The notes beneath the pieces are model-generated. The model saw nothing but the letters and a program-made list of their open reading frames with translations, ran no database searches and had not been told where the DNA came from. Made by a program: the position numbers and the translations under genes. Positions 41,783 to 48,615 of a stretch of 64,000 nt of DNA are shown here, piece by piece; the stretch's first letter is position 1, and each line of letters begins with the position of its first letter. This DNA comes from GCA-2737725 sp965229355 (GTDB lineage: Bacteria; Pseudomonadota; Alphaproteobacteria; Rhodospirillales; Rhodospirillaceae), in the NCBI GenBank assembly GCA_965229355.1, contig OZ245869.1, positions 3,348,001-3,412,000 on the forward strand, given 5' to 3'.

Positions 41783-43186
41783 ATGACTGCAGAAGCAGCA
41801 ACACTCTTTGCCTACATCATTGCAGGCGTATTCTTCATCCTGACACTGCGCGGGCTTTCCAGCCCCACCAGTGCGCGCCAAGGTAATACACTTGGTATGA
41901 TCGGGATGACGATTGCCATCGTCACCACCTTGGTCTCGCCCGTCGTGCGTGAATACTTATGGATCGTCGGCGGCTTGGCCGTTGGCGGCATCATCGGGTT
42001 TATCATTGCGCGCCAAATCAAAATGACAGCGCTGCCGCAACTTGTGGCGGCCTTCCACAGCCTCGTGGGCTTGGCGGCGGTGTTCGTCGCGACAGCCGCG
42101 CTATTGTCACCGCAAAGCTATGGCATTGGTATGCCGGGCTCGATTGGTGCTGGCAGCTTGGTGGAAATGTCGCTTGGCCTCGCGATTGGAGCCATCACCT
42201 TCTCGGGCTCCGTCATTGCATTCGCAAAATTGCAGGGTTTGATGACCGGCAACCCGCTGGTGTTCAAAGGCCAGCACCCGCTGAATGCTCTCATCGGTAT
42301 CGCTATCGTGGTTCTGATCGTGATGTTCTGCCAATCGGAAGATCACAATCTGTTCTACGCTGTGATGGCGTTGAGCTTCCTGATCGGCTTCCTGCTGATC
42401 TTGCCGATTGGCGGTGCCGATATGCCGGTCGTGGTCTCGATGCTGAACAGCTATTCGGGTTGGGCTGCTGCGGGCATCGGCTTCACGCTGCACAACAGTT
42501 TGCTGATCATTGTCGGTGCACTGGTGGGCTCGTCGGGTGCTATCCTCTCGTACATTATGTGCAAAGGCATGAACCGCTCGATCATCAACGTCATCCTTGG
42601 TGGCTTTGGCGGTGATGCCGCTGCAGCTGCTGCAGGTGGCGGCGCGAAGAAAGAGCAACGCGCGTTCAAGTCGGGTTCGGCTGACGATGCTGGCTTTATC
42701 ATGAAGAACGCCAGCAAGGTCATCATCGTGCCGGGGTACGGCATGGCGGTGGCGCAAGCGCAGCATGCGTTGCGTGAAATGTGCGACAAGCTGAAGCACG
42801 CTGGCGTGGAAGTGAAGTACGCCATTCACCCTGTGGCAGGGCGTATGCCAGGCCACATGAACGTGCTGCTGGCGGAAGCCAACGTGCCATATGATGAAGT
42901 GTTTGAATTGGAAGAGATCAACCACGAATTCTCAACGGCTGATGCTGTCTACGTGATTGGTGCGAACGACGTGACAAATCCGGTCGCCAAAACCGATCCG
43001 CAAAGCCCGATCTATGGCATGCCAATCTTGGATGTTGAGAAGGCCAAAACGGTACTTTTCGTGAAGCGTTCGATGGCGGCTGGTTATGCCGGTGTGGATA
43101 ACGAACTGTTTTACCGTGACAACACCATGATGTTGTTCGGGGATGCAAAGAAGATGACCGAAGAAATTGTGGGCTCCTTAGAGTAG
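41783..43186 (+). CDS. pntB: NAD(P) transhydrogenase subunit beta
   Basis: A 467-residue subunit with about nine membrane helices, then a soluble NADP(H) domain (from about residue 290). The membrane part includes GADMPVVVSMLNSYSGWAAAGIGFTL. The NADP domain shows VIIVPGYGMAVAQAQHALREMCDKL, AIHPVAGRMPGHMNVLLAEANVPYD and VIGANDVTNPVAK. The complex uses the proton-motive force to reduce NADP+ with NADH, giving NADPH for gltBD-type biosynthesis. A strong terminator follows. Confidence 0.96.
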   Translation: MTAEAATLFAYIIAGVFFILTLRGLSSPTSARQGNTLGMIGMTIAIVTTLVSPVVREYLWIVGGLAVGGIIGFIIARQIKMTALPQLVAAFHSLVGLAAVFVATAALLSPQSYGIGMPGSIGAGSLVEMSLGLAIGAITFSGSVIAFAKLQGLMTGNPLVFKGQHPLNALIGIAIVVLIVMFCQSEDHNLFYAVMALSFLIGFLLILPIGGADMPVVVSMLNSYSGWAAAGIGFTLHNSLLIIVGALVGSSGAILSYIMCKGMNRSIINVILGGFGGDAAAAAAGGGAKKEQRAFKSGSADDAGFIMKNASKVIIVPGYGMAVAQAQHALREMCDKLKHAGVEVKYAIHPVAGRMPGHMNVLLAEANVPYDEVFELEEINHEFSTADAVYVIGANDVTNPVAKTDPQSPIYGMPILDVEKAKTVLFVKRSMAAGYAGVDNELFYRDNTMMLFGDAKKMTEEIVGSLE

Positions 43187-43203
43187 GCGAGACCTTCGCA
43201 AAC

Positions 43204-43236
43204 AAAAAAGGCGGGCCTCAACAGCCCGCCTTTTTT
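43204..43236. terminator. Bidirectional intrinsic terminator after pntB
   Basis: GGCGGGC and GCCCGCC pair across a 7-base loop; six A's lead in and six T's lead out, so the stem extends to 13 bp. It serves pntB and the convergent holin-like gene. Confidence 0.93.
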
Positions 43237-43253
43237 ATGTCTCGAAGGATCGT

Positions 43254-43694
43254 CTAGCGCTTATCAAAGAACGTGACGTAAGCGAAAGCGCCCGCAATGG
43301 CTGCGAGTGCCAAACTTGACCCCGGATTTTTCTTCACTTCGTCACCGACTTTGTCGCTCACTTTCTCAAATGCATCTAGCATCTGATCAAGGTCGATGTC
43401 TGGCTTTGCGTTGCGCTCGCTCCCGCGCTCCAACCGCAACCATATGCCCAAGCCCAGGCACAGCGTCAGCACAAAAAAGCCTACCGCCATAATCAAGGCG
43501 GCCATGGCTGGTGAAACAGAATCTAATAAAGCCGCGTAACAGGCGTACCCCAAGAACCCCACGCCAATCAGAAATAACCCAATTCCGACCGGAACAAGCG
43601 CGACGGCCATAAGGCCGCCGCGCGCTGTTTTCCGTGTAGACTGCAGGGCCTGCTGAGCGGCCAACGCTTTCAGGGCGATGACCAGCAGGTCCAT
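43254..43694 (-). CDS. Holin-superfamily-like (DUF1469/Phage_holin_3_6 type) membrane protein
   Basis: A 146-residue protein with an N-terminal amphipathic helix and two adjacent membrane spans (GLMAVALVPVGIGLFLIGVG and AALIMAVGFFVLTLCLGLGI). A charged region follows (DQMLDAFEKVSDKVGDEVKKNPGS), then a third hydrophobic stretch (LALAAIAGAFAYVTFF). The C-terminal part resembles DUF883/YqjD proteins, which anchor ribosomes or stabilise membranes under stress. No phage genes are near, so it is a cellular protein. It starts 3 bases after the DUF883-like stop, with that gene upstream in the same operon. Confidence 0.72.
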   Translation of the reverse strand: MDLLVIALKALAAQQALQSTRKTARGGLMAVALVPVGIGLFLIGVGFLGYACYAALLDSVSPAMAALIMAVGFFVLTLCLGLGIWLRLERGSERNAKPDIDLDQMLDAFEKVSDKVGDEVKKNPGSSLALAAIAGAFAYVTFFDKR

Positions 43695-43697
43695 GAA

Positions 43698-44000
43698 TTA
43701 TCTCCGTGCAAAAAGTGCAGCGAGTACTGCGCCCGCAGCAAATGCGCCCAGTACGCTTTCAATGGGGCGCTCTTGTACACGCCCCGTAAGTGTATCGAGG
43801 CCAGAGAAGGCGGCGTCTTCAGCACGTTCCAAAAGCTCTTCGAACGTGCCTTTCAGATTTTCGACTTCTTCGTTCAGTTTTTCTTGGCCTTCACCCAGCG
43901 TGCGTTCGCTTAAGTGAGCAATTTGCGAGCCAATCATTTCCAGTTCTTCGCGAAGCGACATGCCGCCACGAAACTTACTTAATACTTTTCTACGAGCCAT
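43698..44000 (-). CDS. DUF883/ElaB-YqjD-like membrane-anchored protein
   Basis: A 100-residue tail-anchored protein. A basic start (MARRKVLSKFRG) is followed by a long coiled-coil helix (LREELEMIGSQIAHLSERTLGEGQEKLNEEVENLKGTFEELLE, in heptads) and a C-terminal membrane anchor RPIESVLGAFAAGAVLAALFARR. This matches the YqjD/ElaB layout, where the conserved P-x-x-S-x-x-x-A-x-G anchor attaches to the inner membrane. GGAGAACCCCT precedes the ATG. Such genes are often under the general stress response; here I see no clear promoter directly upstream. Confidence 0.78.
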   Translation of the reverse strand: MARRKVLSKFRGGMSLREELEMIGSQIAHLSERTLGEGQEKLNEEVENLKGTFEELLERAEDAAFSGLDTLTGRVQERPIESVLGAFAAGAVLAALFARR

Positions 44001-44116
44001 AGGGGTTCTCCGGTTCTTATACCAAGCTATCTTAAGTCTATGCGCAACTTGGTGGGTTGATCCACGTCAAAATGTCGATGTTAACCTGGGATTACTTCGT
44101 TTTAAGCGATGAGGTT

Positions 44117-44275
44117 TTAAGCAATTAGGCTGCGCGCCAAGCTGAGCGCAAACAGCACGATAAAGATGAAGAACAGGATCTTCGCAAAACCTGCAGCAGC
44201 CGAAGCCACGCCACCAAAGCCAAATACACCGGCTATGACAGCAACGATCAGGAATACAACGGTCCAGTAAAGCAT
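44117..44275 (-). CDS. DUF1328 family small membrane protein
   Basis: A 52-residue protein, MLYWTVVFLIVAVIAGVFGFGG..., with two membrane spans separated by GFGGVASAAAG. That pattern and length match DUF1328 (YtjA family), a small inner-membrane protein of unknown function common in proteobacteria. GAAGGAGAAGCCT before the ATG is a strong SD. It belongs with the neighbouring DUF883-like and entericidin genes to an envelope or stress group. A candidate EcfG-type promoter lies about 75 bases upstream. Confidence 0.9.
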   Translation of the reverse strand: MLYWTVVFLIVAVIAGVFGFGGVASAAAGFAKILFFIFIVLFALSLARSLIA

Positions 44276-44349
44276 AGGCTTCTCCTTCTTTCGGTTTGGG
44301 TTTTGGCCGTTTAGGACTTGCTCAGAGCCAAACTGTTGGATGCCTATTC

Positions 44350-44375
44350 AACGCATTATGGTGCGAGAAAGTTGC
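44350..44375 (-). promoter_or_regulatory. Candidate EcfG-type stress promoter for the DUF1328 gene
   Basis: On the minus strand, GCAAC (44375-44371) is followed 17 bases later by CGTT (44353-44350). Alphaproteobacterial EcfG promoters read GGAAC-N16/17-CGTT, so this has one mismatch and correct spacing. It predicts a leader of about 65-70 bases. Short motifs carry a real false-positive risk. Confidence 0.35.
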
Positions 44376-44575
44376 GCAATGGTGGCGGTGTGGTGCGCAT
44401 AACACCTGGGAACTGTTGATAAATTTTATGCAACGTTTGCTGCGTGCGTGCTGAAAGATGATCATGTCGGGGCAAGAGTGCGGCGAATCTACGGCAACGT
44501 GATGCTAATAAAACCGCTGGTTCGCGCGTATTCTCAAGCAAACTGCGGCGTTGCCATGCCACGGCCTTTTTCGTC

Positions 44576-44601
44576 GAAACTTTTTTGCCTGCAACTTCGT
44601 T
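44576..44601 (+). promoter_or_regulatory. Candidate EcfG-type stress promoter for the entericidin gene
   Basis: GAAAC (44576-44580), 17 bases, then CGTT (44598-44601) matches GGAAC-N16/17-CGTT with one mismatch and correct spacing. Transcription would start roughly 25 bases before the entericidin ATG. The gene class (stress lipoprotein) fits, but the match is short. Confidence 0.4.
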
Positions 44602-44632
44602 ATTGGTTGGCATTGACGGAAAGGAATTCCAC

Positions 44633-44785
44633 ATGACTAAGACCAAAACATCTCGCTTCGTCGTCATCTCAGCTCTGTTAGGCGTGATGACCCTCGTGTC
44701 GGCTTGCAACACTGTTGAAGGCGTGGGCCAAGATACCGCCAGCGTCGGCCGCGCTGTTGAACGCACTGCCGATAGCGCGAAATAA
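44633..44785 (+). CDS. Entericidin-like small lipoprotein
   Basis: A 50-residue lipoprotein. The lipobox LVSAC is at residues 37-41 of the open frame's signal region, giving a mature peptide CNTVEGVGQDTASVGRAVE... That N-T-V-E-G-x-G-x-D sequence is typical of entericidin EcnA/EcnB. Entericidins are outer-membrane-linked lipoproteins connected with stress and programmed death. I chose the ATG at 44633 with AAGGAATTCCAC upstream. A strong terminator follows, so it is a one-gene unit. Confidence 0.88.
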   Translation: MTKTKTSRFVVISALLGVMTLVSACNTVEGVGQDTASVGRAVERTADSAK

Positions 44786-44801
44786 CTGAATAAGCGTCAA
44801 T

Positions 44802-44833
44802 AAAAAGGCGGGCTGTAATGGCCCGCCTTTTTT
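44802..44833. terminator. Bidirectional intrinsic terminator after the entericidin gene
   Basis: AAAAAGGCGGGC (44802-44813) pairs with GCCCGCCTTTTT across a 7-base loop (TGTAATG), followed by a T-run. It also serves the minus-strand F420/NADP-reductase-like gene on the other side. It shares its GGCGGGC stem with the pntB terminator. Confidence 0.93.
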
Positions 44834-44850
44834 GCATTCTATTTTGCCGA

Positions 44851-45609
44851 TTATTTGGCTGCGCGGACCGCGCCAAGTTTTACGTCGCCACTGCGGCGCA
44901 CAGCCCACTCGAAACGGTCTTCCTGTTTGCCGCCGAAATAGGGCGTCATATACAGGATGGACATGCCTTCAAGCACGCGCGCTCCTTTCATCGGGCCCAC
45001 GTCGACTGCTTCAAAGCCAAGCTTTTTAACAATCTCTGCAACGTTCGCTTTCGCCGCAGCGTCGTCGCTTGCCAAGAACACCGCCACTTTGTCGCTCAGC
45101 ACATCCGGTTGTGCGATGACGAAATAGCCAACAGTATTGAAGGCTTTTACGACTGATGCGCCTTTGGCCCAGTCGCGCACCAATTCGCCACCAGAGGTAT
45201 CGACAGACAGGCTAGCCCCATCCTTGCCGAACTGAATGGCATTCGTTGGGTCAATGATCAGTTTTCCGCTGAGATCGCCCAAAGCTTTCACAGCGGCTTC
45301 TGTGGCACCCCAGGGGGTGGCGAGAATGATAATGCTGGCTTTCGCAGCGGCCTCTTTCTGGCCTAAGGCGCTCGCATCCGGTGTGGCTTTCACCACGTCC
45401 TGCACCTTGGCGTCTGCGGGATCGCGTGAGCCATATATAATTTTATAGCCCGCTGCGCCAAAGGTTTTGCCAAAAGCGCCGCCCATGCGACCTGTGCCAA
45501 TCACGGCAATCGTTTTTGCATCATCAGCCATTACAACTTCTCCTGATACGGCAGCGGCTGTGGCCGCCGCTGCCATGACCTTGAGAGCGCTCCGTCGCTT
45601 TACGCGCAT
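44851..45609 (-). CDS. F420/NADP-oxidoreductase-like protein with a Tat-like signal
   Basis: A 252-residue protein. After a twin-arginine-type N-terminus (KRRSALKVMAAAATAAAVSG) comes an NADP Rossmann domain with IAVIGTGRMGGAFG (residues 35-48) and SRDP, as in NADPH-dependent F420 reductases. LATPWGATEAAVKALGD, IIDPTNA and ASVVKAFNTVGY follow, matching the family. The export signal on a normally cytosolic NADP domain is unusual; it may be a true signal or an uncleaved anchor. It starts 2 bases after the stop of the M1 aminopeptidase gene, so the pair is an operon. Confidence 0.8.
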   Translation of the reverse strand: MRVKRRSALKVMAAAATAAAVSGEVVMADDAKTIAVIGTGRMGGAFGKTFGAAGYKIIYGSRDPADAKVQDVVKATPDASALGQKEAAAKASIIILATPWGATEAAVKALGDLSGKLIIDPTNAIQFGKDGASLSVDTSGGELVRDWAKGASVVKAFNTVGYFVIAQPDVLSDKVAVFLASDDAAAKANVAEIVKKLGFEAVDVGPMKGARVLEGMSILYMTPYFGGKQEDRFEWAVRRSGDVKLGAVRAAK

Positions 45610-45611
45610 GA

Positions 45612-48335
45612 TTACGAGCGCCCTCCCGGTTGGTTTTTAAAATACTTCTCAGCTTTGCCGCGTTGCTTATCAATTAGCGTGCGGCACGAGTCCACTTGCT
45701 CCAGCGTTTGCGCCATCTGGCGCGGTCCGCCTTGCATAGAGTTGATGCGGCCATCGAAGAAGGCTTTGTAGTCTTCGCGTTCGGCCTTGGAGCAGAAACG
45801 GCTGCCAATGCCGGACAAATCTCCGCGATCAGCGGGCGGGGTGCGCTCAGAGATTGCATCTATGTTGTCTTTAAACCACTTCCACCCGGCTTCGCGGTTT
45901 GCAGGGTTGCGGACCGAGCCATACACCAAAATTGGCACTTCGTTGGTGCGCAGTTCAGGAGACAACGCCAACGCGCGCGCTTTCTCAGCAATCGCAGGAT
46001 CATTCGCGCGGGTGAGGGCCGTTAACATCCGCGAACGGATCAAAGCGCTACGCTCGGTTTTAAGATGCGTGATGATTGCATCCGCGACCGGCATGCCTTT
46101 GTCTTGGATAGCGACGATCAACGCCACATCGACAATGCTGGGGTCAACAGCCGACGGCGTAATTTTGCCGCTACCGCCAATACCCAAATACGCAGCACCA
46201 CGTTTTGCCAACTCGGCGCGCACATCTTCGCGTTCCGCTTGGAGAGCCATCAGGCCGACCAAAGGAGTGCGCATCAATGTTGCCTGCGTTGGGTTGGCTT
46301 TGTCCAACTCGGTGTTGGGGTCAAGGCCCAACTTGTCGTAGTAGCTGCCATAAAGTTCGGTGAGATAGTTCGCAACGCGTGCGCGGCTGTCTTCTTTGAC
46401 CAGCGTGTCTTTGACCCACGCTAAACGACCGATGGGCGCGGATGCGACATCCCATGGGGCCATCTTGCCACCGCGTTTCAGCAAGGCTTTAACGCGTTCT
46501 AAGTACAAGTCCACATCCACGTCGCCGTTGGTGAATGCGGCATCCAAACTATCAAGCGCTGACAGCACTTCTTTCTCGGTCAGTGCGGACGCATTGATAA
46601 TCAGCTTGTCCCATTGCTTGTTGGCCATGCCGTAACGGAAGTACCCAGCGCCATTGGCATTGGGCATGACCCAGGCCGGGCACTGCTTGGTCTTGAGATC
46701 GACTTGGTCCTTTTTGCCTTTCACGACTTCGCAAACCTGTTGGCGGTTATCACCTTCACCAAAGGCGACGCACATCGGGATGTTCCAGGTTTGCGCCTTT
46801 TGCTCGGCATTCAACTCAGCACCGGCAACAGCGTAGCGGCTTTGGGTGACATTCAGCTTTGTTCCTGAAGACGAGCAATCCAATTCGGCTTGAACAAACG
46901 GCACGCCCGGCTGGTTCAAGAACGTCAAGAATGCTTCAACACCTTCGGTGTCTTTGTTGGCGTCGGCAATGGACTGTAAGAAGTCCTTCGCTGTCGCCAC
47001 ACTAAAGCGATAACGTTCCATATGCAGTTTCACGCCTTTGCGGAAACCTTCTTCGCCGTAATAGCGCTCGAACATATCCAAAACGCCGCCACCTTTGTCG
47101 TAGGTGATGGAATCAAACGCATTGGAAATGTCGTCGTTGGATAAAATTGGCTGCGCGATTTGGCGTGCGTTTAGCCAACTGTCTGTTGTCATAGCCCCCA
47201 ATGAACCCGCCAGCGACAAGCGATCATACTCGCCCTTGGGGTTCCAGGCCGTAGCGGTTTTGTATTCCATCCACGTAGCAAAGGCTTCGTTCAGCCAAAT
47301 GTCGTTCCACCACGCTGGTGTGACCAAGTTACCAAACCATTGGTGGGCCATCTCATGCGCGTGCACCAAGGCATAACGGCGCTTTTGAGAAAGCGGTGCA
47401 TCGTCTTGGAACAGCATCAACACTTCGCGGTAAAAAATCGCGCCAGCATTTTCCATGGCACCGGCCGAGAAGTCGGTTGCAGCCACCAGATCAAGCTTGT
47501 CGTAGGGGTAGGGGATGCCGAAGTACTTCTCAAGTTCCACCAACAACGCTTCAGTGTTCTCAAGCGCGAATTTGATCTGCGGGCCTTTGCCGCGGGCTGT
47601 AATACCGCGCAACGGAATCTCTTCGTTGCGGAGTTCGGTTTTGCGGATGGGTTTCCATTCCACAACGTCCAACGGACCCACTGCGAAAGCGAGCAGGTAT
47701 GTCGGCAACGGCTTGGTCGTGGCATAGCTGATTTTCTTCAAGCCGTTCGACAGTTTCTCTTCTTTGATGTTGCGCGTATTGGAGATGGCTGTGTGGTTGC
47801 CGCGAACAGTCAGCGTTGTATCGAACGGCGTTTTGAAGCGCGGCTCATCGAACGACGGGATAGCGCGGCGCGCAAAAATGGGTTCCATCTGCGAGAAGGC
47901 GTAGGAGTCGCCCCCTTCATCAGACCGGTAGATGCCTTCCAGTTGGCGATTAAACGGCGCGGTGTAAGTAATTTCGATACGCGCTTTGCCGGCAGGGATT
48001 GTGTCGTTGGCGGTCAGTTTGGCGACGCCACCCGAATTGGCGATTTCCTCGAATTTGACCGGGATCGCCTTACCTTTGGCAGGGACGATATTGCTGGTTT
48101 GGACCTCCAGGTCTTGTCCATGCAGCCAAATCACCTTGGTTGGGGCTTTAATATCGACATCAATCGCCACCCGGCCTGAGAACCGCTCGTCCTCGGGCAA
48201 AATCATCAAGTCTACGGCATAATGTACGGGGGCAATGGTGTCGGGCAGTTGGCCCTTGGGATAATCGGTTGTCTCAGCCGCGAATGTCGGGGCGGCTAAA
48301 AAGGTTAAAATGAGTGCGGTCAGAATGCGGCGCAT
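45612..48335 (-). CDS. Secreted M1-family aminopeptidase
   Basis: A 907-residue M1 zinc peptidase with signal peptide MRRILTALILTFLAAPTFAA. The exopeptidase motif is GAMEN (292-296) and the zinc site is HEMAH (H327, E328, H331), with E350 in WLNEAFA as the third ligand. The ERAP/ARM-type C-terminal helical domain fills the rest. It trims N-terminal residues from peptides in the periplasm. GGGGAGTTCCAG before the ATG at 48335 fixes the start; the 80 codons upstream are not protein-like. The F420/NADP-reductase-like gene follows. Confidence 0.94.
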   Translation of the reverse strand: MRRILTALILTFLAAPTFAAETTDYPKGQLPDTIAPVHYAVDLMILPEDERFSGRVAIDVDIKAPTKVIWLHGQDLEVQTSNIVPAKGKAIPVKFEEIANSGGVAKLTANDTIPAGKARIEITYTAPFNRQLEGIYRSDEGGDSYAFSQMEPIFARRAIPSFDEPRFKTPFDTTLTVRGNHTAISNTRNIKEEKLSNGLKKISYATTKPLPTYLLAFAVGPLDVVEWKPIRKTELRNEEIPLRGITARGKGPQIKFALENTEALLVELEKYFGIPYPYDKLDLVAATDFSAGAMENAGAIFYREVLMLFQDDAPLSQKRRYALVHAHEMAHQWFGNLVTPAWWNDIWLNEAFATWMEYKTATAWNPKGEYDRLSLAGSLGAMTTDSWLNARQIAQPILSNDDISNAFDSITYDKGGGVLDMFERYYGEEGFRKGVKLHMERYRFSVATAKDFLQSIADANKDTEGVEAFLTFLNQPGVPFVQAELDCSSSGTKLNVTQSRYAVAGAELNAEQKAQTWNIPMCVAFGEGDNRQQVCEVVKGKKDQVDLKTKQCPAWVMPNANGAGYFRYGMANKQWDKLIINASALTEKEVLSALDSLDAAFTNGDVDVDLYLERVKALLKRGGKMAPWDVASAPIGRLAWVKDTLVKEDSRARVANYLTELYGSYYDKLGLDPNTELDKANPTQATLMRTPLVGLMALQAEREDVRAELAKRGAAYLGIGGSGKITPSAVDPSIVDVALIVAIQDKGMPVADAIITHLKTERSALIRSRMLTALTRANDPAIAEKARALALSPELRTNEVPILVYGSVRNPANREAGWKWFKDNIDAISERTPPADRGDLSGIGSRFCSKAEREDYKAFFDGRINSMQGGPRQMAQTLEQVDSCRTLIDKQRGKAEKYFKNQPGGRS

Positions 48336-48448
48336 CTGGAACTCCCCTAATATGTTGCCTGCATTCAACCAGCCCCGCCTAAACTTGGCAAATCCTGCAA
48401 GACAATCGAACAAAGCTGTAAAGCTAGGGATTCGATGCGAAAGACCAT

Positions 48449-48457
48449 TTATCCACA
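48449..48457 (+). promoter_or_regulatory. DnaA-box sequence between the M1 peptidase and kup
   Basis: TTATCCACA, a perfect consensus DnaA box, sits in the 280-base divergent gap. No other origin-like feature (AT-rich unwinding element, cluster of boxes) is present here, so it is probably an isolated chance or titration site. Confidence 0.25.
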
Positions 48458-48567
48458 ATCTACCGATGTGTGAACTCTGCAGGCCTGCTATGCGTTTAGG
48501 GCTTATGATCTTCTCGAACGGCGATTGAGCGCCTACCGTTGAGGGGTGTATACGCCCGCGGCGCTCT

Positions 48568-48599
48568 TGCTGCACCGCAGAAGTGCTGCACTGCAGAAG
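48568..48599 (+). repeat. Tandem 16-base direct repeat directly upstream of kup
   Basis: TGCTGCACCGCAGAAG is followed immediately by TGCTGCACTGCAGAAG, a single mismatch in 16. The second unit contains a perfect inverted repeat CTGCA-C-TGCAG (48586-48596); the first has it with one mismatch. The array ends 6 bases before the kup SD (GGAG at 48606-48609). Two head-to-tail palindromic units suggest a regulator site or a leader RNA element. Confidence 0.55.
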
Positions 48600-48615
48600 C
48601 GTTCAGGAGTTATTC

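Larger units (their letters stand above)
44276..44632. other. Divergent region between DUF1328 and entericidin genes
   Basis: No gene of its own is visible in these 357 bases; the open frames there lack family-like features. It holds the two candidate EcfG-type promoters listed separately. A GGAAC at 44409-44413 with CGTT at 44434-44437 is spaced 20 bases apart, longer than the EcfG optimum. Confidence 0.4.

Noticed and set aside
42107..42925. Antisense open frame of 272 codons across pntB
   Set aside because: pntB is certain on the other strand; the antisense translation is His/Gln-rich with no motif.
43254..43694. Phage origin for the holin-like protein
   Set aside because: No lysin, integrase or structural phage gene is near and the neighbours are cellular stress-type membrane proteins.
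44409..44437. GGAAC with CGTT as an EcfG promoter
   Set aside because: The gap is 20 bases, beyond the usual 16-17, and better-spaced candidates lie nearby.
48449..48457. Replication origin near the second DnaA box
   Set aside because: One box only, no AT-rich element and no origin-linked genes such as dnaA, hemE or parAB.
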